Shown piece by piece: positions 43,327 to 49,825 of a stretch of 64,000 nt of DNA. A program made the position numbers and the translations under genes. The stretch spans positions 1-64,000 of the forward strand of contig NZ_LVJN01000012.1 in the NCBI RefSeq assembly GCF_002109495.1, in the 5' to 3' direction. How positions within the stretch are numbered: the first letter of the stretch is position 1; each line of letters begins with the position of its first letter. The notes under the pieces were generated by a model. The model saw only the letters and a program-made list of their open reading frames with translations, was not told the origin of the DNA and searched no databases. This DNA is from Magnetofaba australis IT-1. Lineage in GTDB: Bacteria; Pseudomonadota; Magnetococcia; Magnetococcales; Magnetococcaceae.

Positions 43327-44043
43327 ATGAGCAACCTCACCAACACCCAGCAAACCATCCTCGAAGCCGCCGCCACCCGCCCAGACGGGGCGATCTACCC
43401 CATGCCGGACCGGATCAAGGGCGGGGCCGCACTCAAGGTGATCAAGGCGCTGGCGGACAAGGGCCTGATCCAGGACGCCGGCGACAACGACTGGCGCATC
43501 GCCGCCGAAGGCTTCAAGGCCATCGGCCAGGAGCCGCCGATTCAGGATGACGATTTCGGGGCGGATGTCGCCGCCGCCGAGGAGTCACTGCAGATCGAAC
43601 CGCCCGCCGATGGCGAACCTTCGACCGAACCGGATCCCCTGATGGCGCTCTTCGAGCAGATCGCCCTGGACCACCTTTTCATCGACACCCTGGAAACCCG
43701 CAAATCCGACAGCCTGGACTTCCACAGCGTTTCGGTCTGGGGCGTCAAGAGCGCCCTGGAGGCCGCCTACCAGGCGGGCCAGAAGGCCGGCAACAAAGCC
43801 ACCCGCAAAACTGGGGGCCGGGCCAACTCCAAGCAGGCGCGCATGATCGAGATGATGAAGCGCCCCGAGGGGGCCACCATCGAGCAGATCGCTCAGGAGA
43901 CCGGGTGGAACCCGAACACGGTGCGCGGAGCCATCGCCGGCACGCTCAAAAAGCGCCTGGGACTCAACGTCACCACGGAGCGGCTGCGCTACGTCGGACC
44001 CGAAGCCAAGGGCGGCTACACCACCTACCGGATCGAGGAGTGA
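43327..44043 (+). CDS. DUF6900/DUF3489 domain protein
   Basis: A 238-residue protein with three recognisable parts. The N-terminal ~60 residues (LTNTQQTILEAAATRPDGAIYPMPDRIKGGAALKVIKALADKGLI) form a winged-helix-like domain. The middle (FEQIALDHLFIDTLETRKSDSLDFHSVSVWGVKSALEAAYQAGQ) matches the DUF6900 pattern. The C-terminal SKQARMIEMMKRPEGATIEQIAQETGWNPNTVRGAIAGTLKKRLGLNV matches DUF3489, a helix-turn-helix domain. The protein is probably a DNA-binding regulator; its target is unknown. AGGAG is upstream. Confidence 0.85.
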   Translation: MSNLTNTQQTILEAAATRPDGAIYPMPDRIKGGAALKVIKALADKGLIQDAGDNDWRIAAEGFKAIGQEPPIQDDDFGADVAAAEESLQIEPPADGEPSTEPDPLMALFEQIALDHLFIDTLETRKSDSLDFHSVSVWGVKSALEAAYQAGQKAGNKATRKTGGRANSKQARMIEMMKRPEGATIEQIAQETGWNPNTVRGAIAGTLKKRLGLNVTTERLRYVGPEAKGGYTTYRIEE

Positions 44044-44048
44044 CCAGC

Positions 44049-44285
44049 ATGGCCAACCATCCTTTCACCGTGGTGGGCTACGCCATCATCGACTATGCGC
44101 CCGACAACTGGATCCAGTACGAACACTTCTGCGAGTGGGTGTGGGCCGAGGACTCCTCCAAGGCCGCCGAAACCGCTGCCGCCCAGGTCATCGCCCGGGA
44201 AACGACCGAGAAGGTCAACAAGATCGACCCCTGGACCTGCGCAGTTCTCCCAGGCCACCACGAGAACCAGCCCTTCGACGGCTGA
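44049..44285 (+). CDS. Small hypothetical protein, last gene of the rightward cassette
   Basis: A 78-residue protein: NHPFTVVGYAIIDYAPDNWIQYEHFCEWVWAEDSSKAAETAAAQVI, then an acidic tail (HHENQPFDG). It starts 5 bases after the preceding stop and is followed by a bidirectional terminator. The pattern resembles small phage proteins of the 'VxGxxxDxxxxxxxHVxAxDxxxAxxxA' type that I cannot name. Function unknown. Confidence 0.7.
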   Translation: MANHPFTVVGYAIIDYAPDNWIQYEHFCEWVWAEDSSKAAETAAAQVIARETTEKVNKIDPWTCAVLPGHHENQPFDG

Positions 44286-44303
44286 CCACCATACCGCTTC
44301 ACC

Positions 44304-44335
44304 AGAGACCACCCGGCATTGGACCGGGCGTCTCT
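44304..44335. terminator. Bidirectional terminator between convergent genes
   Basis: AGAGAC...CCCGG-CATTGGA-CCGGG...GTCTCT is a nearly continuous stem between the rightward cassette and the leftward methyltransferase gene. T tracts are short, so efficiency is uncertain. Confidence 0.6.
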
Positions 44336-44343
44336 GCTTCCGG

Positions 44344-45714
44344 TCACTCCTCCAAATCGATCCCCCGCTCGGCGGCCACATCCGCGAACGTCTTCCCACC
44401 GGAGCCGTCCAGGTAGACGATCTTCCCGGTGGCCTGGATGAACCGCTTCACCGCCACGTCCACATAGACCGGGCTGATCTCCATGGCGAAGACCCGCCGG
44501 CCCGTGGCCTCACCGGCCATGATCTGCGATCCGGAGCCGGAGAACGGCTCGTAGCACAACCCGCCCGGCTGGATGTGCTGCTTCATGGGGATGGCGAAAC
44601 AGTCCAGGGGCTTGGGCGTCGGATGCTCCGGGCGCTCGTCGCCCTCCAGCCCGGCCATGTGCCAGACGGTGGAGAGGTACTCCTCGCTCACCCGGGGCGG
44701 GCGGTTGCCCTTGATCCAGCCGAAAAAGCACGGCTCGTGGCCCCACAGGTAGTGGGTCCGGGTCATCACCGCCCGGGTCTTGGTCCAGATGATCTGCTGA
44801 TGGACGAAGGCCCCGAACTTCTCCCACACCGCTTCCAGCATCGCCTGCCGTTTGGAGGCATGCCAGCAATACCATGCCGCATGGGTGTCGATGGCGTGGT
44901 CGATGGCGTTCCGAACGAACCCCTCGTACAATTCCGGCCCCTGGCTGGAATCATCCCAGGTCACCCCGTAGGTGGCGGACCAGTCCTTGTTGCCCGCCGT
45001 GCCGCTGGTGTCGCCTCGAGCAGTCTTGGCCTTGCGGGCGCTGTTGGGCGGATGGTTGGTGCCGTCGTAATCCACCAGATAGGGCGGATCGGTGGCGAAC
45101 AGGGCGGCCCGCTCCCCGTTCATCAGCCGGATGACGTCATCCGCAACGAGGCTGCTGCCGCAGAGCAGGCGGTGTTCGCCCAGCACCCACAGGTCGCCGG
45201 GCTGGGTGACCGGAGTGGCCGGCGGTTCGGGAATGGTCTCCTCTTCGCCGGCTCCATCGCTTCCGTCTTCCTCGCCGCCGTCCACCACCAGCAGGGCGTC
45301 CATCTCCTCGTCAGTGAACCCGATCAGATCGAGGTTGAACTCGTCCTCGCGCAGGCGCGCCAGTTCGGCAGCCAACACCTGATCATCCCAGCCCCCATCC
45401 AGGGCCAGCCGGTTGTCCGCCAGGATATAGGCACGGCGTTGGGCGTCGGAGAGATGGTCCAGCACCACCACCGGCACTGTCTCCAGGCCGATGCGGCGGG
45501 CAGCGGCCAGGCGGCAGTGGCCGGCGACGATGCCGTCACGGCCATCCACCAGGATGGGGTTGGTGAAACCGAACTCCACCATGGAGGCCGCCACCTTGTT
45601 GATCTGCTCGTCGGAGTGGGTGCGGGCGTTGCCGGCGTAGGGAATCAGCCGTTCCACCGGCCACACCTCGATGCGTTCCGCCATGGCGGGGATGGCGGCG
45701 GCGGTCAGGGTCAT
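44344..45714 (-). CDS. ParB-domain DNA methyltransferase
   Basis: A 456-residue fusion. The N-terminal ~110 residues are a ParB/Srx-like nuclease-fold domain (VERLIPYAGNARTHSDEQINKVAASMVEFGFTNPILVDG, IVAGHCRLAAARRIGLETVPVVVLDHL). The rest is an amino-methyltransferase with catalytic DPPY (FATDPPYLVDYDG), WHASKRQAMLEAVWEKFG and the SAM-binding YEPFSGSGSQIMAGEATGRRVFAMEIS. It modifies adenine N6 or cytosine N4 in an unknown site, most likely shielding phage DNA. It overlaps the terminase small subunit gene (ATGA). No cognate restriction enzyme gene is nearby. Confidence 0.92.
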   Translation of the reverse strand: MTLTAAAIPAMAERIEVWPVERLIPYAGNARTHSDEQINKVAASMVEFGFTNPILVDGRDGIVAGHCRLAAARRIGLETVPVVVLDHLSDAQRRAYILADNRLALDGGWDDQVLAAELARLREDEFNLDLIGFTDEEMDALLVVDGGEEDGSDGAGEEETIPEPPATPVTQPGDLWVLGEHRLLCGSSLVADDVIRLMNGERAALFATDPPYLVDYDGTNHPPNSARKAKTARGDTSGTAGNKDWSATYGVTWDDSSQGPELYEGFVRNAIDHAIDTHAAWYCWHASKRQAMLEAVWEKFGAFVHQQIIWTKTRAVMTRTHYLWGHEPCFFGWIKGNRPPRVSEEYLSTVWHMAGLEGDERPEHPTPKPLDCFAIPMKQHIQPGGLCYEPFSGSGSQIMAGEATGRRVFAMEISPVYVDVAVKRFIQATGKIVYLDGSGGKTFADVAAERGIDLEE

Positions 45715-46238
45715 TCGGGCAACTCCTCCAATGCGGTGCGCAGTTCGGATTCGATCAAGCGTTCGATGGCGTCGGCATCGGTCTCCGCCGCCAGCATGGC
45801 CCCCATGCGATGGGGAATGTTCATCAGCCGGTCGCGGACCCGGCGGGCCAGGTTGAAGGCCTCGACCCTTACCTCGTCGGCGCTGACCAGTTGCTCGGAG
45901 CGCTCCTCGAAGTCCAGCTTTACCAGCCGGGCGGAGTACGCCTCGCGGATGGCCCGGCTGGTCTGGTAGTCGGGAGCGCCTTGTTTCGGTGGCTGTGCCG
46001 GGGGTGCGAACCTCTGGGGCTGGTTCGCGGGGGGTGCGAACCTCTGCTGCGTACCCGGGTTCGCACTTGGTTCGCGCTTCTGGGCCGGGTTTGTGTTGCG
46101 GTCCCAGGCGGCGTCCGCTTTGGCCGGGTCTATGGTGCCGTCCGGCTCCTGGGGGATGCGTCCGGCCTTGATCGCCTTACGTACAGCGGCATCGGACACC
46201 CCCCGGTGGCGGGCATATGCTCGTATGGAGAGTGCCAC
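45711..46238 (-). CDS. Terminase small subunit (Nu1-like)
   Basis: A 175-residue protein from a GTG at 46238. The N-terminal AYARHRGVSDAAVRKAIKAGRIP is a MerR-like winged helix-turn-helix as in Nu1-type terminases. A Pro/Gln-rich linker contains the phrase QRFAPPA twice, a recent in-frame duplication. The C-terminal half (REAYSARLVKLDFEERSEQLVSADEVRVEAFNLARRVRDRLMNIPHRMG) matches the phage DNA-packaging small-subunit pattern. It recognises the packaging site and recruits the large subunit. Located upstream of the methyltransferase, about 3.4 kb from the large subunit. Confidence 0.86.
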   Translation of the reverse strand: MALSIRAYARHRGVSDAAVRKAIKAGRIPQEPDGTIDPAKADAAWDRNTNPAQKREPSANPGTQQRFAPPANQPQRFAPPAQPPKQGAPDYQTSRAIREAYSARLVKLDFEERSEQLVSADEVRVEAFNLARRVRDRLMNIPHRMGAMLAAETDADAIERLIESELRTALEELPE

Positions 46239-46356
46239 GGCATTCTCGTCGATCCCTTGATCGTCAGTGGTGAAGTGCGAACCTGCGAACCGGGTGCGAA
46301 CCCGTTTTCAGAGCTGGCGCTAGGCAACTCCCGGGCGCGCGCGGCACCCGCTTTTC

Positions 46357-46785
46357 TCAGGGCCTGGGAGGACCCGGGCGATTTTTCTCGCCGACCATGA
46401 TGCTGGCATCGATGGAGTCATTGAGCCCCTCGATACTCTTCCGCCCCATTTCCATCAGCGCATCAAACGTAACGGGTTGCGGAGGGTTGTCCTGCTCCTC
46501 GGACCAGTGGGCCAATGCCAGATACAAAACACGGCCATCAACACCAAGGGCGGCGGCCATGGCATTGATCGCCCCATGGTTGGCCTGGGCGGCCACACCG
46601 GCGAAGATGCCATCGAACGGAGAGTGCTTCTCGATATCCAAATCAAACATGAGATTGCAGATCCGCCGTCCTTCGTCGGCGACATCGCACCAGTCCCATC
46701 TGGCAAAGTCATCGGTGAAATGACGGATGATGTCATCCAGCGGGTCGTCGCGTTCCCGCCAGGCTTTGATGATTTCGTCGCTCAT
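46357..46785 (-). CDS. Hypothetical phage protein
   Basis: A 142-residue acidic protein: IIKAWRERDDPLDDIIRHFTDDFARWDWCDVADEGRRICNLMFDLD, then FAGVAAQANHGAINAMAAALGVDGRVLYLALAHWSEEQ. The chain is largely helical with no membrane or catalytic motif. Position at the start of the late region suggests an accessory or regulatory role, not assignable. A 118-bp gap separates it from the small terminase. Confidence 0.66.
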   Translation of the reverse strand: MSDEIIKAWRERDDPLDDIIRHFTDDFARWDWCDVADEGRRICNLMFDLDIEKHSPFDGIFAGVAAQANHGAINAMAAALGVDGRVLYLALAHWSEEQDNPPQPVTFDALMEMGRKSIEGLNDSIDASIMVGEKNRPGPPRP

Positions 46786-46797
46786 TTCCGTTGCCCA

Positions 46798-47394
46798 TTA
46801 CCGTGCCGTGCTTAGCGCCTCGCGCAGGGCATCGTTGAAGTTCTCCTGGAAGCGCGCCTCCACCACCTCCCGAACCGTATCCATGAAGCCGAAGCGGGGC
46901 TTGATCTCCACCCGGTCGGCAAAGAGGTACATCAGCTTCCGTTTGCTCCCCTTGCGACCGGCGCGCCGCCAGACCGCATGGGCCTGGGGATCGTCCTTCA
47001 GGGGAGCGATGAAGTGGTTGGGCTTTTCCAGCAGCCGACCGGGGAATTTGGCGGGCCGGGTGACGGACCGGGGCGTCGGGCGTGCGCCGACCGGAACGGC
47101 CAGCGCTTCGCCCGACCGGGACCGGCGCAGACCGCCGGTCTCCTGCAAGGCCATGAAGTCATCCAGCACCCGGACCGACGCCTCCAGGTCGTTCTTGCGC
47201 GCCGGCTTGATGCGGATGCCCTTGCCCACCCAGCCGGTGCGGATGGTGAAGCGTTCCGGCAGCCGCCGGCGCACCTCGTCCTGGGCGTTTTTGGCGGTGC
47301 GGGTCAGGGCCACGGCGGCGGCGAAGCGGACCTGCTTTTCCAGGTCATTGGCGATTGCCCGGGCCTTCCTGTCATCGGCTTCGACGGTGATCAT
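46798..47394 (-). CDS. Putative minor tail protein Z / tail completion protein
   Basis: A 198-residue basic protein. The opening VEADDRKARAIANDLEKQVRFAAAVALTRTAKNAQDEVRRRLPERFTIRTGWVGKGIRI matches prophage minor tail Z (GPZ)-like and HK97-gp10-type tail completion proteins. The centre has GRLLEKPNHFIAPLKDD and the end is basic and helical. Unusually it lies upstream of the terminase genes rather than among the tail genes. Family call moderate. Confidence 0.66.
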   Translation of the reverse strand: MITVEADDRKARAIANDLEKQVRFAAAVALTRTAKNAQDEVRRRLPERFTIRTGWVGKGIRIKPARKNDLEASVRVLDDFMALQETGGLRRSRSGEALAVPVGARPTPRSVTRPAKFPGRLLEKPNHFIAPLKDDPQAHAVWRRAGRKGSKRKLMYLFADRVEIKPRFGFMDTVREVVEARFQENFNDALREALSTAR

Positions 47395-47409
47395 GATCTG
47401 TCCTGGCTC

Positions 47410-48018
47410 TCAGGCGTCGCCGCAGCGCTTGGAAAACCCGCACTCCTGACACTTATCGCAACCACCGCTGAAGACCACCGCGAAGGCTCCGCATTTCTCG
47501 CAGATCCCCTGGGGTTTGGGCTGGCTGTCCTGTTGGGATTGGTGCGGTGCGGGCTGGCGGTTGTCTTCGGCGCTGGGCGCTTCCGGATGATCGACGATGC
47601 CGAGCATCAACATGTGCCGCTGCAGGCAGTTGCCGATCTCGGCCACGAGGCTGGGGACGTAGCGGCCCTCGGACCAGAAACCGCCATTGGGGTCGAACAC
47701 CGAGCGCAGTTCCTCCACCAGAAAGGTGGGTTTGCTCTCGTGCCGGAAGATGGCGGAGATGACCCGGGTCAGGGCCACCACCCACGGGAAGTGGGCCATG
47801 CTCTTGGAGTTGACGAAGATCTCCACCAACCGGGGCTGGCCGTCCGCCACGGTGTGGTTGATGGTGACGTAGATGGCGTGATCGGAATCGGGCGGCTTGA
47901 TCTTGTAGGTGGCTCCGTCCAGGACCTGGGGGCGTTGGAACGAAACGGATGGCTTCTCCTCCTTCACGACCTCGCACCCGACGATGGGCTGGTCGATTCG
48001 AATCGGGGTGTCGCTCAT
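47410..48018 (-). CDS. TSCPD-domain protein with C-terminal zinc ribbon
   Basis: A 202-residue protein from the ATG at 48018. Residues 35-140 match the TSCPD domain known from the C-terminus of B12-dependent ribonucleotide reductases: YKIKPPDSDHAIYVTINHTVADGQPRLVEIFVNSKSMAHFPWVVALTRVISAIFR. A Gln/Pro linker leads to a C-terminal zinc ribbon (CEKCGAF...CDKCQECGFSKRCG). Free-standing TSCPD proteins are common in phages and may affect nucleotide reduction or regulation; the role here is not proven. Confidence 0.8.
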   Translation of the reverse strand: MSDTPIRIDQPIVGCEVVKEEKPSVSFQRPQVLDGATYKIKPPDSDHAIYVTINHTVADGQPRLVEIFVNSKSMAHFPWVVALTRVISAIFRHESKPTFLVEELRSVFDPNGGFWSEGRYVPSLVAEIGNCLQRHMLMLGIVDHPEAPSAEDNRQPAPHQSQQDSQPKPQGICEKCGAFAVVFSGGCDKCQECGFSKRCGDA

Positions 48019-48045
48019 GGGGTGGTTCCTTCCGAGTCCGGGCAC

Positions 48046-48080
48046 GAAAAAGCCCGCCTCGGGGATCCCCGGGCGGGCTT
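48046..48080 (-). terminator. Strong intrinsic terminator
   Basis: On the minus strand AAGCCCGCC...GGCGGGCTT with an internal CGGGGATCCCCG stem is followed by TTTTT. It separates the DUF6362 gene from the TSCPD gene and may delimit early from late transcription. Confidence 0.85.
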
Positions 48081-48121
48081 CGGTGGCGCTTGCGCGCATG
48101 CATCCAATTTTGACGTTGATC

Positions 48122-48553
48122 CTACCCCAATTCCGGCAAAGGGTTCCAATCGTGCAGAAACGGTTCGCATGAAGGTTTTTGCAGCAGTTTTTCCTGGATG
48201 GTGAGGATGGCCAGGGTCCAGTGCCGCCATGCGGTGGTCTTGGGCGCGCCGTACACGCTGCACACCACCCGCCACGGAGCCCGCTCCGCCCGCATCCAGA
48301 CCAGCTTGGCCTCGTCCGGAGACAGCCAACGCAGCCACTCCAGGCAGGCGTCCATCCGGCTGATGGCATCGGGAGCTGGCGGCCCCATGCGAATTTGCGG
48401 CGGATTGTACCCGTAGGCCTGCCAGTCATGGATCATGTCCGGCCAGTAGGATGCCCTGCGGGGACCACGCACCGGCGGCAGGCGGCGCATGGTGGCGGCG
48501 GCTTCCTCCAGCCGCGCCATGACCAGCTTGGGGGTGATCCGGGTCTCAACCAT
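48122..48553 (-). CDS. DUF6362-type phage protein
   Basis: A 143-residue protein: TPKLVMARLEEAAATMRRLPPVRGPRRASYWPDMIHDWQAYGYNPP, then MDACLEWLRWLSPDEAKLVWMRAERAPWRVVCSVYGAPKTTAWRHWTLAI. The second half is a clear helix-turn-helix of sigma-70 region 4 style, and the pattern is that of DUF6362 as I recall it. It is probably a phage transcription regulator controlling late genes. It overlaps the Mor-like gene by 8 bases. Confidence 0.78.
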   Translation of the reverse strand: MVETRITPKLVMARLEEAAATMRRLPPVRGPRRASYWPDMIHDWQAYGYNPPQIRMGPPAPDAISRMDACLEWLRWLSPDEAKLVWMRAERAPWRVVCSVYGAPKTTAWRHWTLAILTIQEKLLQKPSCEPFLHDWNPLPELG

Positions 48554-48905
48554 GGCCCACCTCCGGTTCCTGGGGGGTGGAGAGGATGGCGTAGATGCGC
48601 CGGTCGGTCAGCTCGAAACGGCGGGCCAACTCCTTCACCGACAGGCCTTCGTCGTAGAGCCGGATGATTTCTGCGTCCCGTTTGTTTCGCTGCAGGGTGG
48701 ATTTGCGCGGGATGGCCAGGGTGACGCCGCCGAGCCGGTCCACCAGCCGGGTGGCTACCTGGAGCCCGAGCAGGTGAGCCAGGCGGTGGCGCGGATGCAT
48801 CCTCCTGGGAACGAACACCCGGGTACCTCCGCATTCACGGATCAGGGTCTGCGCGCCGTTGGGACCGATGGCGTCGTTGATGGCCGACAGGGTGCGGTTG
48901 CTCAT
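48546..48905 (-). CDS. Mor-type transcriptional activator
   Basis: A 119-residue protein. AHLLGLQVATRLVDRLGGVTLAIPRKSTLQRNKRDAEIIRLYDEGLSVKELARRFELTDRRIYAIL matches the Mu Mor/C family: a dimerisation beta strand with LAIP followed by a helix-turn-helix. Mor activates middle transcription in Mu-like phages, so here it may switch on late or lysis genes. It is coupled with the RuvC-like gene upstream (4-base overlap) and the DUF6362 gene downstream. Confidence 0.85.
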   Translation of the reverse strand: MSNRTLSAINDAIGPNGAQTLIRECGGTRVFVPRRMHPRHRLAHLLGLQVATRLVDRLGGVTLAIPRKSTLQRNKRDAEIIRLYDEGLSVKELARRFELTDRRIYAILSTPQEPEVGHG

Positions 48906-49453
48906 TGCCCACCTCCCGCCGTCCGGTGACGGATAGCCCAGTGCAACAGCGCCAGGGCGTCGGCCTCGTTGTCGTCTCCCGGCTGGTATCCCAGCTTCTG
49001 GACGCCCTGCATGACCAAACCCTTGGAGGCGTTGCCGCGACCGGTCACATGCCGCTTGATGACGCCAACCGGCACCCCCTCGTAGGGAATCTGGTGGTGT
49101 TCACACCAAGCCGTGAGGATGGCCAACCAGCCGCCATAGGCGTGGGAGGCGTCCACGCCCATGTGGCGGCGCACCTCCTCATAGAAAATGGCGTCCAACG
49201 TGCCTGCCGCGTTCTTGATGTCGGTGAGCCACTGCTTGAAGCGGAGAAACCGCATGCCGCCGCCCTGCCAACGATCATGGCGGAAGATTTCGACGCCGCT
49301 GGTGATGCCGGCGTCCGGCAGCCACACCGCCCATCCGGTCTTCGTGCCCAGGTCCAGGGCGAGAATGGCGCTGGCGGTTTGTGGGGGACCGTCCGGCCCG
49401 AACGGCGGGGGAACGGCGGGGCCGTTCATCGGGGATTGGGGTTGGATGACCAT
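48902..49453 (-). CDS. RuvC-like Holliday-junction resolvase
   Basis: A 183-residue protein. The RNase H-fold core begins ASAILALDLGTKTGWAVWL (first catalytic aspartate), continues with DAIFYEEVRRHMGVDASHAYGGW (catalytic glutamate) and ends GDDNEADALALLHWAIRH (final aspartates), the full DEDD pattern of phage RuvC-like resolvases. I chose the ATG at 49453, preceded by GGAAGGAGTGAGG. It probably resolves branched DNA before packaging. It is the first gene downstream of the candidate origin. Confidence 0.88.
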   Translation of the reverse strand: MVIQPQSPMNGPAVPPPFGPDGPPQTASAILALDLGTKTGWAVWLPDAGITSGVEIFRHDRWQGGGMRFLRFKQWLTDIKNAAGTLDAIFYEEVRRHMGVDASHAYGGWLAILTAWCEHHQIPYEGVPVGVIKRHVTGRGNASKGLVMQGVQKLGYQPGDDNEADALALLHWAIRHRTAGGGQ

Positions 49454-49529
49454 ATCCTCACTCCTTCCAAGGAAGGTTGGTGAGGGCGGTGGAGGGAGGG
49501 GCCGATCTCGCGTCCACCGCACTGCGATT

Positions 49530-49825
49530 GAAATGTCCAGAAATTCCCCGGAAATGGTCGACGGCGCGCCAAGCCGGGGATGACGTCTAACTTATTAATA
49601 AATATATATAAAAATAATAATATAGTATTGTAATTCCAGAAATTCCTGAAATGGTCGCAAGGGGGATTTCATCCATTTCCACCCGTGTACATGGGACTCT
49701 CTTTTCCCGGGTATGGGGGGTATGGCTCCATATCCATGACCATTTCAGGAATTTCTGGAATTTCCCGCAGGAACAGCCGGTTCCAGTGTCCATTTCACGG
49801 CGCATTTCCATCGACCATTTCACTT
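49530..49825. other. Candidate phage replication origin / control region
   Basis: This largely non-coding gap between the resolvase and primase-helicase genes has a 45-base stretch of almost pure A/T (about 49588-49632) flanked by related motifs. GAAATGGTC occurs at 49551-49559 and 49648-49656, and its inverse GACCATTTC at 49738-49746 and 49813-49821, symmetric about the centre. A+T-rich melting region, iteron-like repeats and a flanking replication gene are what an origin requires. An operator array is an alternative. Confidence 0.55.
49632..49762. repeat. Perfect 25-bp inverted repeat with 81-bp spacer
   Basis: Bases 49632-49656 (begin AATTCCAGAAATTCC) are the exact reverse complement of 49738-49762. 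A related, imperfect copy lies at 49537-49560. The arms themselves contain a smaller near-palindrome, CCAGAAATTCCTG. Confidence 0.9.

Noticed and set aside
49632-49762. Reading the 25-bp inverted repeat as ends of a tiny transposon (MITE)
   Set aside because: The spacer is only 81 bp, no target duplication is visible, and the same motif occurs again outside both arms, which suits binding sites better.
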